Below are positions 11,100 to 26,500 of a DNA stretch of 64,000 bases, in pieces. Position 1 is the stretch's first letter. Each line of letters starts with the position of its first letter. The notes under the pieces were generated by a model that saw only the letters and a program-made list of their open reading frames with translations, made no database searches and had not been told where the DNA came from. The position numbers were made by a program, and so were the translations under genes. The stretch is from Acanthococcus lagerstroemiae (taxonomy: Eukaryota; Arthropoda; Insecta; Hemiptera; Eriococcidae): NCBI GenBank assembly GCA_031841125.1, contig CM063113.1:19551312-19615311 (forward strand), written 5' to 3'.

Positions 11100-14000
11100 G
11101 TAAGTATCAGTTATTCTGTTATAATAATCTAACATCACGCACGGGTATTCAGTGTTAAAACTTAAAACCAGGCAATTCGTCTTTCGGCTCATCCAGTCCG
11201 CAAAATTACGATTATAAGCTTAAAATTTTCAAGTACCGAACCGAGCGTCTTTACTGTTCGATAATGTTTTAACTTTTATTGTAATTTGTCGGTTGCGCTT
11301 TCTGTTCGTCCGGCTTCCATCGGCTACTCTCTCATCACTGCGTTTCATATGTCGTCACGCAGGAGAAAGTGTCGTTAATTGGCACATATTCCAATGTTAT
11401 TCGATCTTTAGCACCACTCGTTCATGGGGAACAGTTAGTGCGTTGATTTCTAGCTGAAAGTGAAGAGCCTTATACTAAAACAGGGCTGTATATGGCCTCG
11501 AAGGTGTGTGTTGATGTCTGCGGCAATAATATCATTTTCACGAGGCTTTCGAACGCTTGAAGCTGCAGTCTGAGACAGCGTCCGAGTGATTGTGTGTGAA
11601 TACTGATAAGAGAATCGCCTGCTTCTGATATAAAATTTGAAGAAATTTCAACTTTCAGCATCGAAGTTGCTGCTTCCGAAAATGTAGCTTTATAACGTCG
11701 TGGAAATGGCCTATCAGATGTACGTCGGAGCTAAGTAGTCGACTGCCCGGCACGTGGCTCTAGTGTAACTTGCTTATCTAATCTGAGGCGCATAATTACC
11801 GGTACAGTCAACTGATGAAACAAGTCCCAACAAACAATACGTTGTCAGTTTTAGATTTCGTGTTAGTGTCTGAACGTGATTCATACTAATTCGGACTATT
11901 TTTGGTAGAAACGTTCAAAATCGCACCGTCATGCTTGAATCATACAGGCAAATATGTGTTTCACTGATGCGTATTGGTCATGTAATTTGCAGTAGTTGAT
12001 AGTGTAAGATTCTTTGATGAATACCATTTTAATTTATATGCTGTTGGATGAGTGTACTGCGATTTATTTTAATGGTATTTACTCGATAAGACTCGATTCA
12101 AGTTCTTGGCATTCGCTAGAAGTCAAGATATGTGTAGGTTCTGATCGTGTGATTATGATGTTCCGGAAGTAGATAAAAGCGAGAAGTGGGGAAAACGTGT
12201 TCAGTTAATGAGATATGATATGGACGCTGTGAAGCATAAGGCAACCAACCAGCAAAATCTGTTTTTTTGAGAACATGTGATCCGAAGTTTAAGAGCCATG
12301 TAGAAACTATGTGACATAGCGTTTACTGATAAGCTTTTTTCAACGTGAGTACACATTTTTGAATCGGGGGCTAATATTGAAAAATTCTACCTTTTATGCT
12401 CTTTCCAACGTTACTAATCACTCATGTTGTTTACAAATGTCGGTTGGTTCCCTTACGCTTAACAGCGTCCGTATGGCAGAGTGCGAATAATTCGAAACAA
12501 AGTTCAAAATCCTTTTAACTGTGGTCGTTACGATAGCAGATCTGCGTTTCGATTTGTGAAATTTAACGTGGAAACGTGTGGAAATGTTGCTTAAGTTACA
12601 TTGTGTGAACTGATGCAGCTTTGAAAGAGCATGCTAACATCAGCTTACAACGAACCTGTCAGGTATTGCCTGAGCAGACAATGCCCCAAGAAGATATTAT
12701 GTCAGCAGGATTCAATTCACATGTGTTGTGTTGGAGAGGGTCTTGTAATGTTGGTTTCATTTCAGGATGTTTACGTTTGAAAATCCATGATTATATTTTT
12801 TCTATGAGTGTCTCTTGAACGGTTCTCTTTGCAGCTGGCCAGCTAGCAACGTACTCTGAGTATAGGTAGATACGATAGCCTACGCGTACTTTCGAAGGAG
12901 CAGCGATAAAGCCAAAAGATACATTCATTTGCAGTAACGTTTTATGAGTCGTACTTGGAAACTTGAAGTGCTCTGCAACTCGAGTCTGGTGAAAATTATA
13001 CCCAAAATTTTGGATGAGGCCCTTCGACATTTTTATTTTTTGAAAGTCAGAATTTTACCTAAACCATTTGTTGTCTTGAGAAAACCTTGCTCCCAGGCTT
13101 GCTCATTATTCGTCAGTCTTATTACGCGTATCTTCGGGGAATTTACACGTTCTCAGGATGCACCGAGAAACCGGTTTCCCCGAGTTACGAATGCAAAATG
13201 ATACGTAATTGGGTTATAGTTGATTCATACATTTTTTAGCTATTGATGAGTCACGAGTCATAAGAGTATTGCACCACATAATGAAACGTGTAAATTTATT
13301 CGTGCGCTCTAGCCTGTCGAAAATTCATGTTTTACTCTAAATTATACTGGACTTGGGAAATGGCTCTCTATAAAATGGGAAATAGTATGTCGGTACATTA
13401 AAAATTGTATTACAGATTGTTTACTTTTATGGTTTGTCGTATATCACTCAAATAAAAACGTCTGGTGTTCAGTGATTCGACTAAAACGCGGTCGCGAAAT
13501 GAAAATAATTATCGTGGTTTCTGAATGGCATTTTTTAAATTGCCATTTGAAAAAAATCTTCGTGTATTTTTTTGGAAACGTTGGAGATTACCTGTGAAAA
13601 TCAAGTTGTTGAAAAGGCCACTGATGGAGGGATCTCTGTTGTAGTTGGGCAGTAGTAACGGCGAGAGCTGAGCGGGGCCCAGTCATAGGTGGCGCGTAGA
13701 ATATAAATTGAAATACACACGTACATTCTACATATATTCTACGCGATGTAGAATATCTTGAATTAGACGTAAAGTATATAAAATATGTAGAATATTTTAT
13801 TTGTAATTGTTGAAAACTGAGTAGGTATCACTTCGGTTGAAAATACTGATTACTGATTAGTGATTACTACTTATTATGATAAGTAAACACGTGGTGAAAA
13901 GTGGAGTGAAGTGTGAGCAAATGACTGAAGCGTGACAGGAATCCATTTGTGAGAAATCCAGGATATCCAGAAAGGACAATTTTCACATACTCGTAGTTGG

Positions 14001-17000
14001 TGTTGTTTCAAAATGCGCGTTTCACGTTCTGAATCTTGATTCCTGAAAGTATAGATTGGATTTCACCTCGGAAGTACAGTTTTTCCTGTTTAAGTAAGAG
14101 TCTACGAATTCTGTTTTATAATTTTGGTGTTGGAGAGTGGGCCTAATTAATGAAAATTTTCCAATTTTCTTATAAAATACCATTATTTTCCAAGTGGTAC
14201 TTATATTCTGATAGGTCTATAATTCTCAATGTTACTCTTGTTACCCTTTTTTGAACAGTCAGGGTTGCCACTTTCTGGAAAACCGGGAAAAGTCAGGGAA
14301 TTTGGTCAGTTAGGGAAAAGTCAGGGAATTTTCATTTAGGTCAGGGAAATTTTCTGAAAATAACAAACGAGTTCGTATTTTATCAGAGTAAACTTTTTTT
14401 ATCATAACATAAGAATAATGATAATCTATTTGCAAATGAAATAGTCTATAATATTGAAAAATATTACATAAATTACATCTGTACCTTCTTCTTCTCGATA
14501 GCGATTTTTTAAAAATCTGTATTGTAAAACATTTCTGTGACTCTCCTCCCTCTGGGCTTTCTCGGAATCCTGTAAAAAAGTCAGGGAAAATTGGAAAAGT
14601 TGGCCTGGAAAACCGGGAAAAGTCAGGGAAAACCAATCCTGAAAAAAAGTGGCAACCCTGACAGTAAGATGATCTCGACCTGCTTCCATTGTTTAGGTAT
14701 ACAGTTCTCCTCAAGTATTCTATTTGAGAGTTTTGTTAGTGGACAAAGTAGTTCGTCTCCAAAGAGCTTGATGACGTAGTTCGTGAAATTATTTATGAGA
14801 ATTCTTCAGGGTAGATTATATAAACAGTTGGAGAGCTGTCAAGGAAGGGAACAAGAGGGGTTCAGGAAGGGACGGTCAACTAATTACATCTTTGTGCTCA
14901 ATCAGGTGATAGAGAAAACAATCGAGTATAAAAGAGAAGCATGCCTTCTCCTTATCGATTTCCAGAAGGCGTTTGACACAGTAGAGCATGGCTGCATGTG
15001 GCAGGCATTAAAAATCAGGGAGTAGGGATAAATTATCCCAGTTCCATTTAAGCCTTCGACTTACATGTAGTGCATTTAGGTTCCACCTCATTTTTGATTT
15101 GGTGGTGTTGATTGGGATCTTTTCCATTAATTGTATATTGAGTATCGATCTTTAAAAATTGAAAGAAAAATCCTTTCTACATAAGCAGATCAAAAGGAAA
15201 CCTTCTAATGAAGAGTTAAAGCAAAAATTCAGGCATATAAGGAAAGAAATCAAGGTTTTAAATGAACATGATTTGTGGGACAGAATCAAGTCTCAACCAA
15301 AAGAATTCTGGCGAGAGATTGCCAATTGGTCCGGTACTCTGAAAAAATCCGAGAATAAGGTAAGATAGCCTAATATGGACCACATTTTGTTTAGAGACTC
15401 CAGAACCTCCCCCAAACCCCCATTCGACCTCAAAATTGGCTTAAGGTTTAGCAGCAAGTGTCTACTAACACCCTTCAAAAGTGTAGTCCCCCCCCCCCCC
15501 AAACAATCGATTTTGGCGAGTTTTTTCTCGAAAAGTGAGGAATGATGAAATTGAAATTTTGGGCTCCCATTATGGACCACTCCTGAAAATTGAAAAAAGA
15601 AGAAGCGTAGAAACTCTTCGTAACTGTTTATTAACGTTAGCCTCATTCTCCCTTAAGTTCACCTTGAATAGCCGACTCCATTGCTTTCGGACACCACTTT
15701 TTACGTATTTTTGCCATCTGATGAAAAAAACACATTCTTATGATAGTCCATATTGGGAGCTCAAATAGAGATTTATTTGAGCCGACTTACTACTGCTCAC
15801 CTCAAGTTGAGATCAAAAACGAGTACACGAATGAATAACTTATAAGATACACTTTCGATAATTATAGCGAACTTTTCGAAGAAACCGATACAAAAAAAAA
15901 GTGAAAACATCAATTTTCGTTTTTCGTGCATAACGTTTGTTTTTGGCTTGCGAGATCCAATTTTTTCAACCACATCTTTTTTCACCCTCCGTGGAATGTA
16001 GTAATATTTCGTCAGCCAGAGCGCGCCGTAAACAGACGAGATATAATGGTGGTCCATATTAGGCTACCTTACCTTATGCGAATGAAATCACATTTATTAA
16101 TATTTTATAAAGTTGTTAAATGAATCAAACTCCGCGTACAGTGCCTCGATTTTCAATGATTCGGTAAAGGATATTTCAAAAGTCGCGAAACCTCTCTTAC
16201 ATAGCAGGTTTCATTGTTGAACTGTTCAAAAACGTATCGCCTGTTTCGAATTACACATTCTGACTTCATCTCAGAATTCCCAGTAGTTGGGTTGAAAAAC
16301 ATGAGCTCCTTTTAAATAATAGACCAGAAAGTTCAGATTTAAGGTCATCCAAAGTCGACAGTCTATTTCAAACTAGCAGTGTTCATTTATGATATATTGA
16401 AGTTAGCACGTTGTTTTAAGTGGTTAATCGTAAAAATATGTGTAGATCGAATAAAATGTACATTATATTGATAAATATTAGAATTGGCTGATTTCATTTT
16501 CTGTAATAGGGTGCAAAGATCGAGTGTAGGTTATCAAATAGCTTGGAAACTTGTGATAGGTACGTTTCTGCTGTAATTATCGGCTGACTGTCCGCAGTTC
16601 TTGTTAGTGGTAACTGCAATAAGAATATGAGTAGGCGAGATGAAGGTTGAGACAGGAAAGTGATGGCTATACTTCATCTCTGACTTCAACATTCTCCCAT
16701 AAAACTTCATTTCAAAAGCCTCCATCCTTTTTCTGTTTGGTGTTCGTATTGTCCAGGGTTCACATCCATACAATGCTATACTCTTATATACGTTCGAAGA
16801 AATCTCAGTCGTACTTTTAAATTTATATTTACCTTAAACACGCCTATTTTTTGAGAGAAAAAAAACTCAGCTTGCTCCATTCTGCTCTCTTTATATCTGT
16901 TTTACTTCTTTGGTCTTACGTTATTAGACTAACTAAGTATTTAAATTCCTGTACCTCCTTCATTTTTTCACCTCCTATTTCCGTATTTATTGGATTTTGC

Positions 17001-20000
17001 TCCCACTTATTGACGATTATCATTTTTTATATTCTTATTCAACTTCATTTTATATTTCATTCTGTCTTTCATCCAACTTTTTCAACGTTTTCTTTAGTTC
17101 TTCTTTGCTTTTTTCCACGGTTGCAATACCGTCTGCAAACCCTATCGTTCTATTCGCCCTCCTTGTATTTTCACTCCTGATTTCCTTTCATTCATTTCTT
17201 CATTACTTTTTCTATAAATAAGTTAGAAAATACTGGTGACAAACCAACCTTGTTTCACTCCTTCTTGAATTTTCGTTTCTTCCACTTCATCTTCTATTAG
17301 TATTTGAGCCCTTTGATCCTTATATAAGCCCCTTATTGCTCTTGTTTCTTTATACTTAACTCCTATCTCCGTTGATGTTTGAAAATTTTTTGACCATTCA
17401 GCATCATCAAAAGCTTTTTCTAAATCTAAAAATGCGACGTATGTATCCAAACATTTTTTCAGTCTTTGTTCTAATAAAAGCCACAAACATAAAATTGCTT
17501 TCCTAGTTCCTCTACATTTTCTGAATCTGAACTGATCTCTTTCTTCCGTTTTATTCTCTGTTCTCTTATTTATTATCCTAGTAGAATCTTTGTTGGATGC
17601 GATAGTAAACTTATACAGGGTTGCCACTTTCTGGAAAACCGGGAAAAGTCAGGGAATTTGGTCAGTCAGGGAAAAGTCAGGGAATTTTCATTTAAGTCAG
17701 GGAAATTTTCTGAAAATAAGAAACGAGTTCGTATTTTATCAGAGTAAACTTTTTTTATTTGTATTGTAAAAAATTTCTGTGACTCTCCTCCCTCTGGGCT
17801 TTCTCGGAATCCTGTAAAAAAGGTCAGGGAAAATTGGAAAAGTTGGCCTGGAAAACCGGGAAAAGTCAGGGAAAACCAATCCTGAAAAAAAGTGGCAACC
17901 CTGTTATAGTACCTACGATAATTTTCACATTTGCCTGCTCCTGCTTTTTTGGAAATCTGTTGGCATTTCTTCTTCCTCGCGTATTTTTCAAATTAATTAG
18001 TGAACATTTTTTAAAACTACTTCTCCAGCATTCTTCAATAACTCACTAGCAATTTCATCAACTCCTGCTTCACCTACTTTCATTTCTTTCAGAGCTTTAT
18101 CAAATTCCGATCTCAAGATGGGATCTTCTCTTCCGTCATTCTCCGCACTATCCTCTCTTTCCATACCAGGGTGTCTACCGGTCCTGGAAACCCGGAAAAG
18201 TTCCGGAATTCACTTGATTATTGCCAAAGGTCCCGGTATTTTTCACAAATATTGGATACAATTTTTTCCCAAAGCTTGTACTGTTTCTGCGATACATGGA
18301 GACTGCTTTGTGCATAGTCCAGATCGATAACTATCATCCTTCAAATACACGCACGCACTATATTGTAGAAGAATGCTTAGAGACATACCGATAGAGGGTA
18401 GGGGCAACTTCCAACTTTACCCCCCCCCCCCCAGGAACTTTTCACTCACTAGTTGGGAAAATTTATCATTTCAGTCAGGCGAGTTGGAAAAATCCAACAA
18501 GTCAAGCGGTTTTTCTTCTTTTGCTTTGATATGTACTTGGGAATTTTGAGTAGTCAGTGGGAAAGGTCCAGCAAGTCAAAAGGTTATTTTCATTTTTGCC
18601 GTGATACTTGGGAATTCTGAGTTGAGTCAGCTAGGACTTTTACAATTTTTACCCCCTCCCCCCCCCCCCACACACACACACCACAGAGGAAAACTTCGGT
18701 ACGTCTCTGAGAATACTGGTAATACTGTTGTGTATATTGAGCCAAACATGGTACTTTTGCACCCAAATTTTTCCCGGAAGTGTCTTACAAAGTCCCGGAA
18801 AAGTCCAGAACTCTAAAACTGAATTCTGGTAGACACCCTGCATATATTTACTTACGCCTGCTCCATTCTTATACAGTTTTTCAACATATTTCACCTACTT
18901 CTTTATTTTCTCTTTTTAGAGTCTAATAATGTTGAAATTTTCATCCATAAATTATTTGTTCTCTTTCTTCTTGCTCATAAATATCTTTTTACTTTATTAT
19001 AAACCTAATCGGGTTTTTCTGCTTTCAGTTGCTCCTCAATTTCCTCACAATTCTATTGATTCATTTTTCTTTTGTTAGCCTCTTTACATTCTCTCTTTGT
19101 CTGATTTCTCAAAGCTTTATATTTGTCCTTTCTTTTTCTACCATTGGCTGGTTTATACTTTCTTCTAGTAACTCTAGTATCTCACTTTTCATCCATGGTT
19201 TTCTCCTTTCTATTATTTGAGTACCTATTTTCTTCCTTGCTGCCAGGTGTATTTATTGATTTTTTAGTGTTACCTACTCCCTTTAAATATAATTTCCTTC
19301 TTGTAATTTACAAAGTTTTTTTTCTTCTTTTTTATTGTATTATTATCGTTTCTCTACCTCTTACAATATGTAACTCCAAATTCCATTTTGTTTTTACTTC
19401 CTTCTTATTCATATTTTTTAATTTAAACCTGCATTTCATTACTACTAAATTGTGACCACTATCTACATCCGCTCCTGGGTGTGTCTTACAAAATTATTCA
19501 GTATTTGATTTTTATATCTGCTTCTCGTTATGATATAATCTATTTGATATCGCCTTTCATCTCCCGGGCTTTTCCATGTGTATTTTCTTCTCTCATGATT
19601 TTTAAACGGAGTGTTTCCAATAACTAAAAGTAATTTATATTTTTCCCAAAATTCTATGAGCCTCGCCTCTCTTTCATTTCGCTCTTCTATACCGTGCTCT
19701 TTGCATATCCCTTCTTATATTTTTCTTCCTTCTCCGGCTTTCCAATCTCCCATTATAACTAAATTTTCTTTGCTCTTTATTTTGCTTAATACTTCATCAA
19801 TTTTTTCTACTTTCTCTTCACTGTAATTTCCTGTAGGTATATCACTAAAGGTACGGGTGTTGCTAAAATTCTCACCGTTAATATTCTTTCCCTATTTGGG
19901 ATATAACTTTGCACTCTGTCCCCTACAGTCTTATTCATAATAATACCTACGCCCGCTTGCCCTCTTTTCGCTACTGTATTAATTATTCTATACTCCCCTG

Positions 20001-23000
20001 TCCAAAAATCGTTTTCTTCTGGCCATCTCACTTCACTAATTCCTATCAGTTACTTTTTCTATAAATAGGTTAAACGGTACTGGTGACAAACAGCAACCTT
20101 ATCTCACTCCTTTTTCGAATTTTCCCTTCTCCCACTTCAGCCTCCATTTGTATTTGAGTCATTTGATCCTTATGTAAATGCTATAGTACTCGTCTTTCCT
20201 TATACTTAACTTGTATCTCGTTCGATGTTTGATTGAATCATTTTTGACCACTCAACATCATTTAAAGCTTTTTCTCGCGCTGCACCACCTATTGTATTTT
20301 TAAAAAAATGAAAATTACAAAAATTTATAAAATTATTATATTACAGGACCTCATTCCACACCAAATTTGCAGTTTTATAGCTTCCAAGTTGTACTTGGAT
20401 TTTTAAATTATTAAACGAAGTTGTCCGCGACAGAGCTACCTATAATTGTCCATGACTGAAGACATACTCGGGTAGATATATCCCAACCTTCTCCAGCGTC
20501 TGTCCCTGGGCCTTGTTGATCGTCGTACAAAAGGTTAACTTTATTGGAAATTGTCGTCTCCTTTTGAATGAAACAGGCAAGGTGGAATCCGCTGGCGACA
20601 GGTCCACTCTTGGAAGTAATATCCTTCGACCGATCTCCACCCCAGTTATTATTTCCAGATCCAGTGCATTCGTGTACATGTTTCTCACAATTAGTCGTGT
20701 CCCATTCAGCAGTCCAAGTGCCACATTCATATTACGTAGCAACATAACAATCGCACCAACTTTTAAGTGTAATTTATTTGGTGGTAAACCTGTCAACTCC
20801 AGACTATCGAAAAATTCAACGGGGAATTGCAGGACTTCACTGTCATTTCAACTGATCAGTCTATTCACGCTTGTGCAGGTTTTGGCTTCTCCAGGAATCA
20901 AGTCCAAAATCTGATCGTTGATCTTCTGACCATGATCATTCTTTGCTTCCAGGATTGCAACAGAAAATTTCAGGACATCCTCAACTTTTCACCATAGACA
21001 TCTCTTATAATGTCGTGAGAAATTATGCCTGCAGGTAATTCTATAATGCCCCCATTTTCAGAGCCAGAATGAGGGAAAGTACCATTACCAATCTGCAGCA
21101 AGAATTCTGAGAACTCTTTCTCCGGATTCCGCTCGCATGTTCTGGGTCAGTCTCAGTGTCTTGAATATAGGCCATAAAGGAGAAAACTTGATGGAATTAG
21201 CAATTGTAGCAGCTCTTGAACCATGCGGAACTACTGGCAGAACCTGCCTAAAATCTCCACCCAAAACTATTATCTTGCCGCCAAACGGCGCGTCATTTCC
21301 CATAATATCCTTCAATAGTCTGTTTACACACATCAGAGCGTACATGTTTGCCATTGGAGCTTCATCCCAAATGATGATTCTTGCATTCTTGATACTGTTG
21401 GCTTCTTTGCTGTTGACTTTCAAACCAGATATTGAATGTTCGTGCAGATTCAGTGGTAATTTAAAACGACTGTAAACAGTACGTCCTTTTAGTAGTAACA
21501 TTGCTGCTATACCTGTCCATGCCACAGAAATAACTTCAAAATCATGCAACATACATAAAGAAATGAGGCATCGATAAACAAAAGTTTTCCCAGTTCCTCC
21601 AGGACCATCAATGAGGTATGCATTGGCGTTGGAGGTGTCATTTCTTAGCATCAATTTCAAAATATGGTCAATGATCATTCGCTGGTCTTCATTTGCTCGC
21701 GCTACCATTTTTAGAACCTGGGCTTCATCAATAGAATCATTTTGTGGGAGTAGTGAAGTTGAGTTGGTTGTTACCTCATAACTCTCCTCAGACTGAACGG
21801 ATTTGAGTGATCAAAAAAGCATATGAAAGAGGTTGCTTCATTGAGTGTTCTTAGACTAAGATGAACGTTGTAGGTCAAGTAGTTCGTGAGTAATGGAAAA
21901 ATGAGTGGAAGAAATGCGTGTGAGTAGTGAGGTTGAGTTGGTTGTTACCTCATAACTCTCCTCAAACTGAACGGATTTCAAAAAAGATTCATAAGGAGCT
22001 TGATTCACCGAGTGTTTTAAGACCTTAACCAGCATTGTGCGATAATTAGGGCCTGAGATATAGGTGTTGAACTTCATAGAACCCAGTTTTTCAAACATAT
22101 TTTAATATGTATCCAAACTTTTAGGTTTTTTTTTCCTCCAAACAAAAGCCTTAAACATAAAATTGCTTCCCTCGTTCCTCTACTTCTACCTTTTCTGAAT
22201 CCAAAGTGATCTTCTCCCACCTTTCTCCCATTTTATTTTGTATTCTCTGATTTATTATCCTCGCTAGAATCTTTGATGCATGCTAAGGTACACTTACAGT
22301 ACGATAATCTGCACTTTTACTTGCTCCTGCATTCTTAGGGATCATAATTAACCTGCTTCTCTGGAAATTTATTGGCATTTCTGCTGCATGCTCCAGTAAC
22401 TCACTAGCAATTTCATCATTTTGTACATATCCCTGTCAAAAGTGATGAAGAGCGAAATTTCATTTATGTAGCTAAATTTGAAGAAGAGAAACGTTTTCGA
22501 AGAGTTAGGGGCTAAATTGAGCTGTGGAAGGTGAGAAAGAGCTAATTTAGCCTCGAAAGGGCTAAAATTGTAACACTGTTTGTCCTTGAGAATTGGCGAA
22601 GGACAGTCGAACACGCTATCAATCGGTCTGGGTTGGTACTGTGATCAATTAATTAGTTAGGTTGCTTGCGCGGTGAGAGACAAACCCGTTCACTGGCTTT
22701 TCCGGTGCTGGAAATCGAGTCTGCGTCGCTAGCATGCGAAGCAGACATGATACCACTCAACCATGGAGCGACCTCGGAAGTCAAAGTTAATGAGCAACAA
22801 TTTGGCCTCATAGCCGTGTAACATTCGAGACATTCGACCGAAATAATTTCAATAATGTGTAATTTTTTTCGAGAAGTGGACCATTTTAAGCAAAGCCCAA
22901 TCAAGCGACATTTTTGAGTATACGGAGTTACACCACCTTATGAGTAGGACTCGATGAAGAAAAAATTTCATTAAAGAGAGCTAACTCAGCGAGATAATAA

Positions 23001-23528
23001 TCCTCAAAAATCAGCTTGGCGATGCGATATGTAACATTTCCTTCTAACGGGAATATCTCGAAAGTACACAAATGTCGCTTGGTTGGATTTTGCTTAAAAT
23101 GGTCCAAATAACCTGTCTGTTGTTTGGAGGATGTTCTGTTCCTACTTTACGATTTGACTGGTATGAGTTCCACCTATAATGCGTTCATCTTTCTGTTGAA
23201 CAGGCTGACCTTGAACAACAGCTTACCGAAGCCGGAAATAAACTAGTGGTGATCGATTTCTTCGCCGCCTGGTGCGGACCTTGTAAATTCATCAGCCCTA
23301 AAATCGAGGTAAGTTGATTGGGGCTTGATGTACTGGTCTGACTCCGGTCCGAAGCCTAATGTACACCGGAGTCAACCAGCACAGTTACCAAACCTTCAGC
23401 CAGAGGAACGCAGAAATCATGTGCTTCCTCTGATTGTTAGATCCACATGGTTGGTTGGCTTACTTTTTTTTACTGTTCTACTGTTCGGCCAGCTTCAATG
23501 GCGTCGGGGGAGTATCATTTGTATTCCT

Positions 23529-23591
<63 letters not shown>

Positions 23592-26500
23592 GTAGAAAAT
23601 TGAAAAAGAAAATGAAAAATGATTCAAAAGTTGAATGAAAAGAGCCCTTGAAAGATTTCAGAGAAATGATTCACGAAATTTACAATATTTTCAAAATATT
23701 TCTGCTTATTACCTTCCCTTTTAAGAGACAAAAAATCCTTTTTTGCTCGTGGACTTGAATTTTCAGTTTGTATTTCCCTCCTAAGGAAGAAAAAACCTTC
23801 CAACGCCACTAGAGTAGAGCATTTGGGAAAACACCTGAATATTAACATCTGCCATTTCCGTCGTTTGGTGCCCGATGATTCACAATTCGATACGCGGAAC
23901 GTTCCGCGTAGTGAATCGTAAATCGTCGGGCACGAAGCGATCGAAAATGGCGGATGTCATACTTGGGTGTTTTGAAGTGCTGTTACACGATTGGTCAGCC
24001 TAATTAACGAAAACTGTTTTTATCAATAAGCAGTGGAGGAAGTTGTTCGTGCAGAACTGTTAAAGAGTGGGGGGGGGGTGCTTCAGCTCATGTTGACAAC
24101 CAATTCGAGGACATGATTGACTCGTGAAGAGCTCGATTTTGAATAGAAATATCGAATCCTTTACTGACGAATATGTACAAGTTCTCTTGTGCACGCAAGT
24201 GAGGGTTGAAATGTGGAAATAAGCGCATCTTTAGCCGACCCACGAAAAGTACAAGCGTATTCGTGTTCGCGTGTTCTAATTACGTTTCCATTGTTACAGG
24301 AATTATCTACAGTAGAGACGGATGTTGTGTTCTTGAAAATCGACGTTGACGAATGCGAAGACCTAGCGGCAACGTATGAAATCAGTTCCATGCCTACCTT
24401 CATTTTCCTAAAGAATAAGAAGAAGGTATTTACAGTTGAAATTTACACTTTCGTATCGACACGTTTGTTCGCCGTAGATCACTCGAAAGTACTCGTAGAT
24501 CACTCAGAATCACTCGTAATGTAGAATGTGTTGAAGTTGTAGCGTATTAGATGGTCAAAATGTAGCCAATCGGTCAGTCGAGTGAATTTGATATCAGGGT
24601 GTCTACCAGTCACGAAAGTCATGAAAAAGTTATGAACACAGTCGTATATTTAATTTTGCTTTTTCCCAAAAATCATAAATTTTTTCCAAATTCTTCTGGA
24701 AATAAGAGCAAATTAAAAAATTATCTTCCTTTTTAAATGTGAACTCCAAATATTTGCAAAGAAAGAAATTGAACAAGTATCGTTAGAACGTCTAAGTTCG
24801 TTTTTGTTGTATGCAATTTAGGATCCCTAACATAAGTGTTGTGTGGCCATGAAAAAGACGTGGAAAGATCGTAAAAAAATCATGAATTTTACAAATTTGT
24901 ATTTGGTAGACACCCTGGATATGAATGAAGCTTCGAGTTGGCGGAGAGAAGAGTGAGTGAAGGGTTTCTCGATTCACGAACTGGTCTGAATTTTCAGAAT
25001 GGAAGACCCGAGGATGACTCAACGGATGATGTTTATTGGCAAAATTGACTTTCTGTCTTACTTTTAGATTCTGAAAAATTGAACGGTTAGCAAACTGTTT
25101 AGAGTAGGGTTAGACAGGGTGAAACACTTTTGCCGAGTAGTAACTCGAGTACATTCAAATGGTTTTAGGGTTCAGACAGGGGGGAGGGTCCCCTTGGCAT
25201 CAGCCGAAAATGTGAAAACATTAACATTTATTCTGGTAAGAGTAAGTATTACACCTGTAATGTTGTAAAAGTGAAACGAAATCCCCCCCCCCCCTTCATA
25301 CTAAGTCTGGCTACGCTACTGTTCATAGAGATGGTTGGCTTGAGAAGTGGAGAGGATAATACATTTTCTTCCACCCCCCTGTTCCTCCCTTAGAAAAATT
25401 GATTTTTGAGATTCAACAAGGTATTAAAATTAGCCCGTATTTGTGAAATTGAATTTATTTTTCTCTATCACTTTTTCTTCGGATGTTCCTTTTCAGTGGA
25501 GCACTGCTGGTAGGGCACCTGGAAACACCCAAGTACTGACATCCGCCATTTTAAGTCGCTTGGTGCCCGACGATTCTCAATTCACTACGAGGAACGTTGG
25601 GCATATTGAACTGTGAATCGCCGGACATCAAGCGACTGAAAATGGCTGATCTAAGTACTCGGTTGTTTCTAGGTGCTCTACTTTGGGGTATTTCCTCGTT
25701 GGATCCTCGGCTAAATCCAGTGTGAAATTCTTTATAAACTTCTCTACACTTGTTCATGGAGACTTCTCAGCCTTCGTTTAGGATTCTTTCAGATATTTAT
25801 AAGACTAAACTTGAGCTTCCAGACTTCTTTAACCCTTTTTAGGGGTCTTCCAGGCTTGCGCAAAACGTTCTGAAATTTTTTAAACCCATTCAGACTTCGG
25901 TATTCTTCCAGATTTGACGTAGCCTATGATTAGTAGTAGGAAGTAAGACTTCTCCAATAGTAATCTTTCAATAGACACGAGTGTACATTATTCAAGGATT
26001 CCTACTACAAGTCTCAATTTGAGGAATTAATGTTCATAATCTCACAGCTGAGTGTCTATCATATACGGTCCTTGCAAACGTTTTTCCGGAACCAGGTGCA
26101 TTGTAGGAGGCAGCGGGTTATCTCCACAAACAATTTCTTCTAAAATTTTATAGTGCGTTGTAGGATGTGGGATTTCAGTGTCAAAATGTTTTTCTAAAAT
26201 GTAAATAGACACCTCTCTGGAAATCTTATTACAAAACTGAGGTTGAGCGGATACTTTTGTGATAATGCAGTGCTTCTCTCACATACGTCTATAAGAAAAT
26301 ATTATCCGAATTTTGTAAATTATAGAAAGAAAACGGGAGTGCTCTAAAATAATGCTTTTTAGAAATAGAAATATATCAAGTTCTGGGTTTCCTACTACAA
26401 AATTCGCTTTAGCAGAATACTTTCCTAATTATTTCAATATAAGCACCGGACAATTATGTCAATGAAAAAATTTTTCAAAAATTTCAGAATCGTGAGGAGG

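Larger units (their letters stand above)
16534..20040 (-). pseudogene. Decayed near-full-length LINE ORF2, interrupted by two MITEs
   Basis: Read from 20040 down to 16534, the domain order is that of a LINE ORF2. The APE endonuclease comes first ([35 protein letters not shown] at 20031-19480). A linker follows, then RT ([20 protein letters not shown] near 18100; [16 protein letters not shown] and EGVKQGWF at 17460-17225). The C-terminal region has an [15 protein letters not shown] box near 16760. Stops and frame shifts are frequent. Two MITEs (17616-17903 and 18167-18840) split it cleanly, giving the relative order of insertions: LINE first, MITEs later. Confidence 0.88.

Noticed and set aside
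20513..21475. Long plus-strand frames opposite the Helitron helicase
   Set aside because: They are shadows; the minus strand carries all helicase motifs.
23325..23638. Frames with long His-Thr runs
   Set aside because: Translations of the (CA)25 microsatellite.
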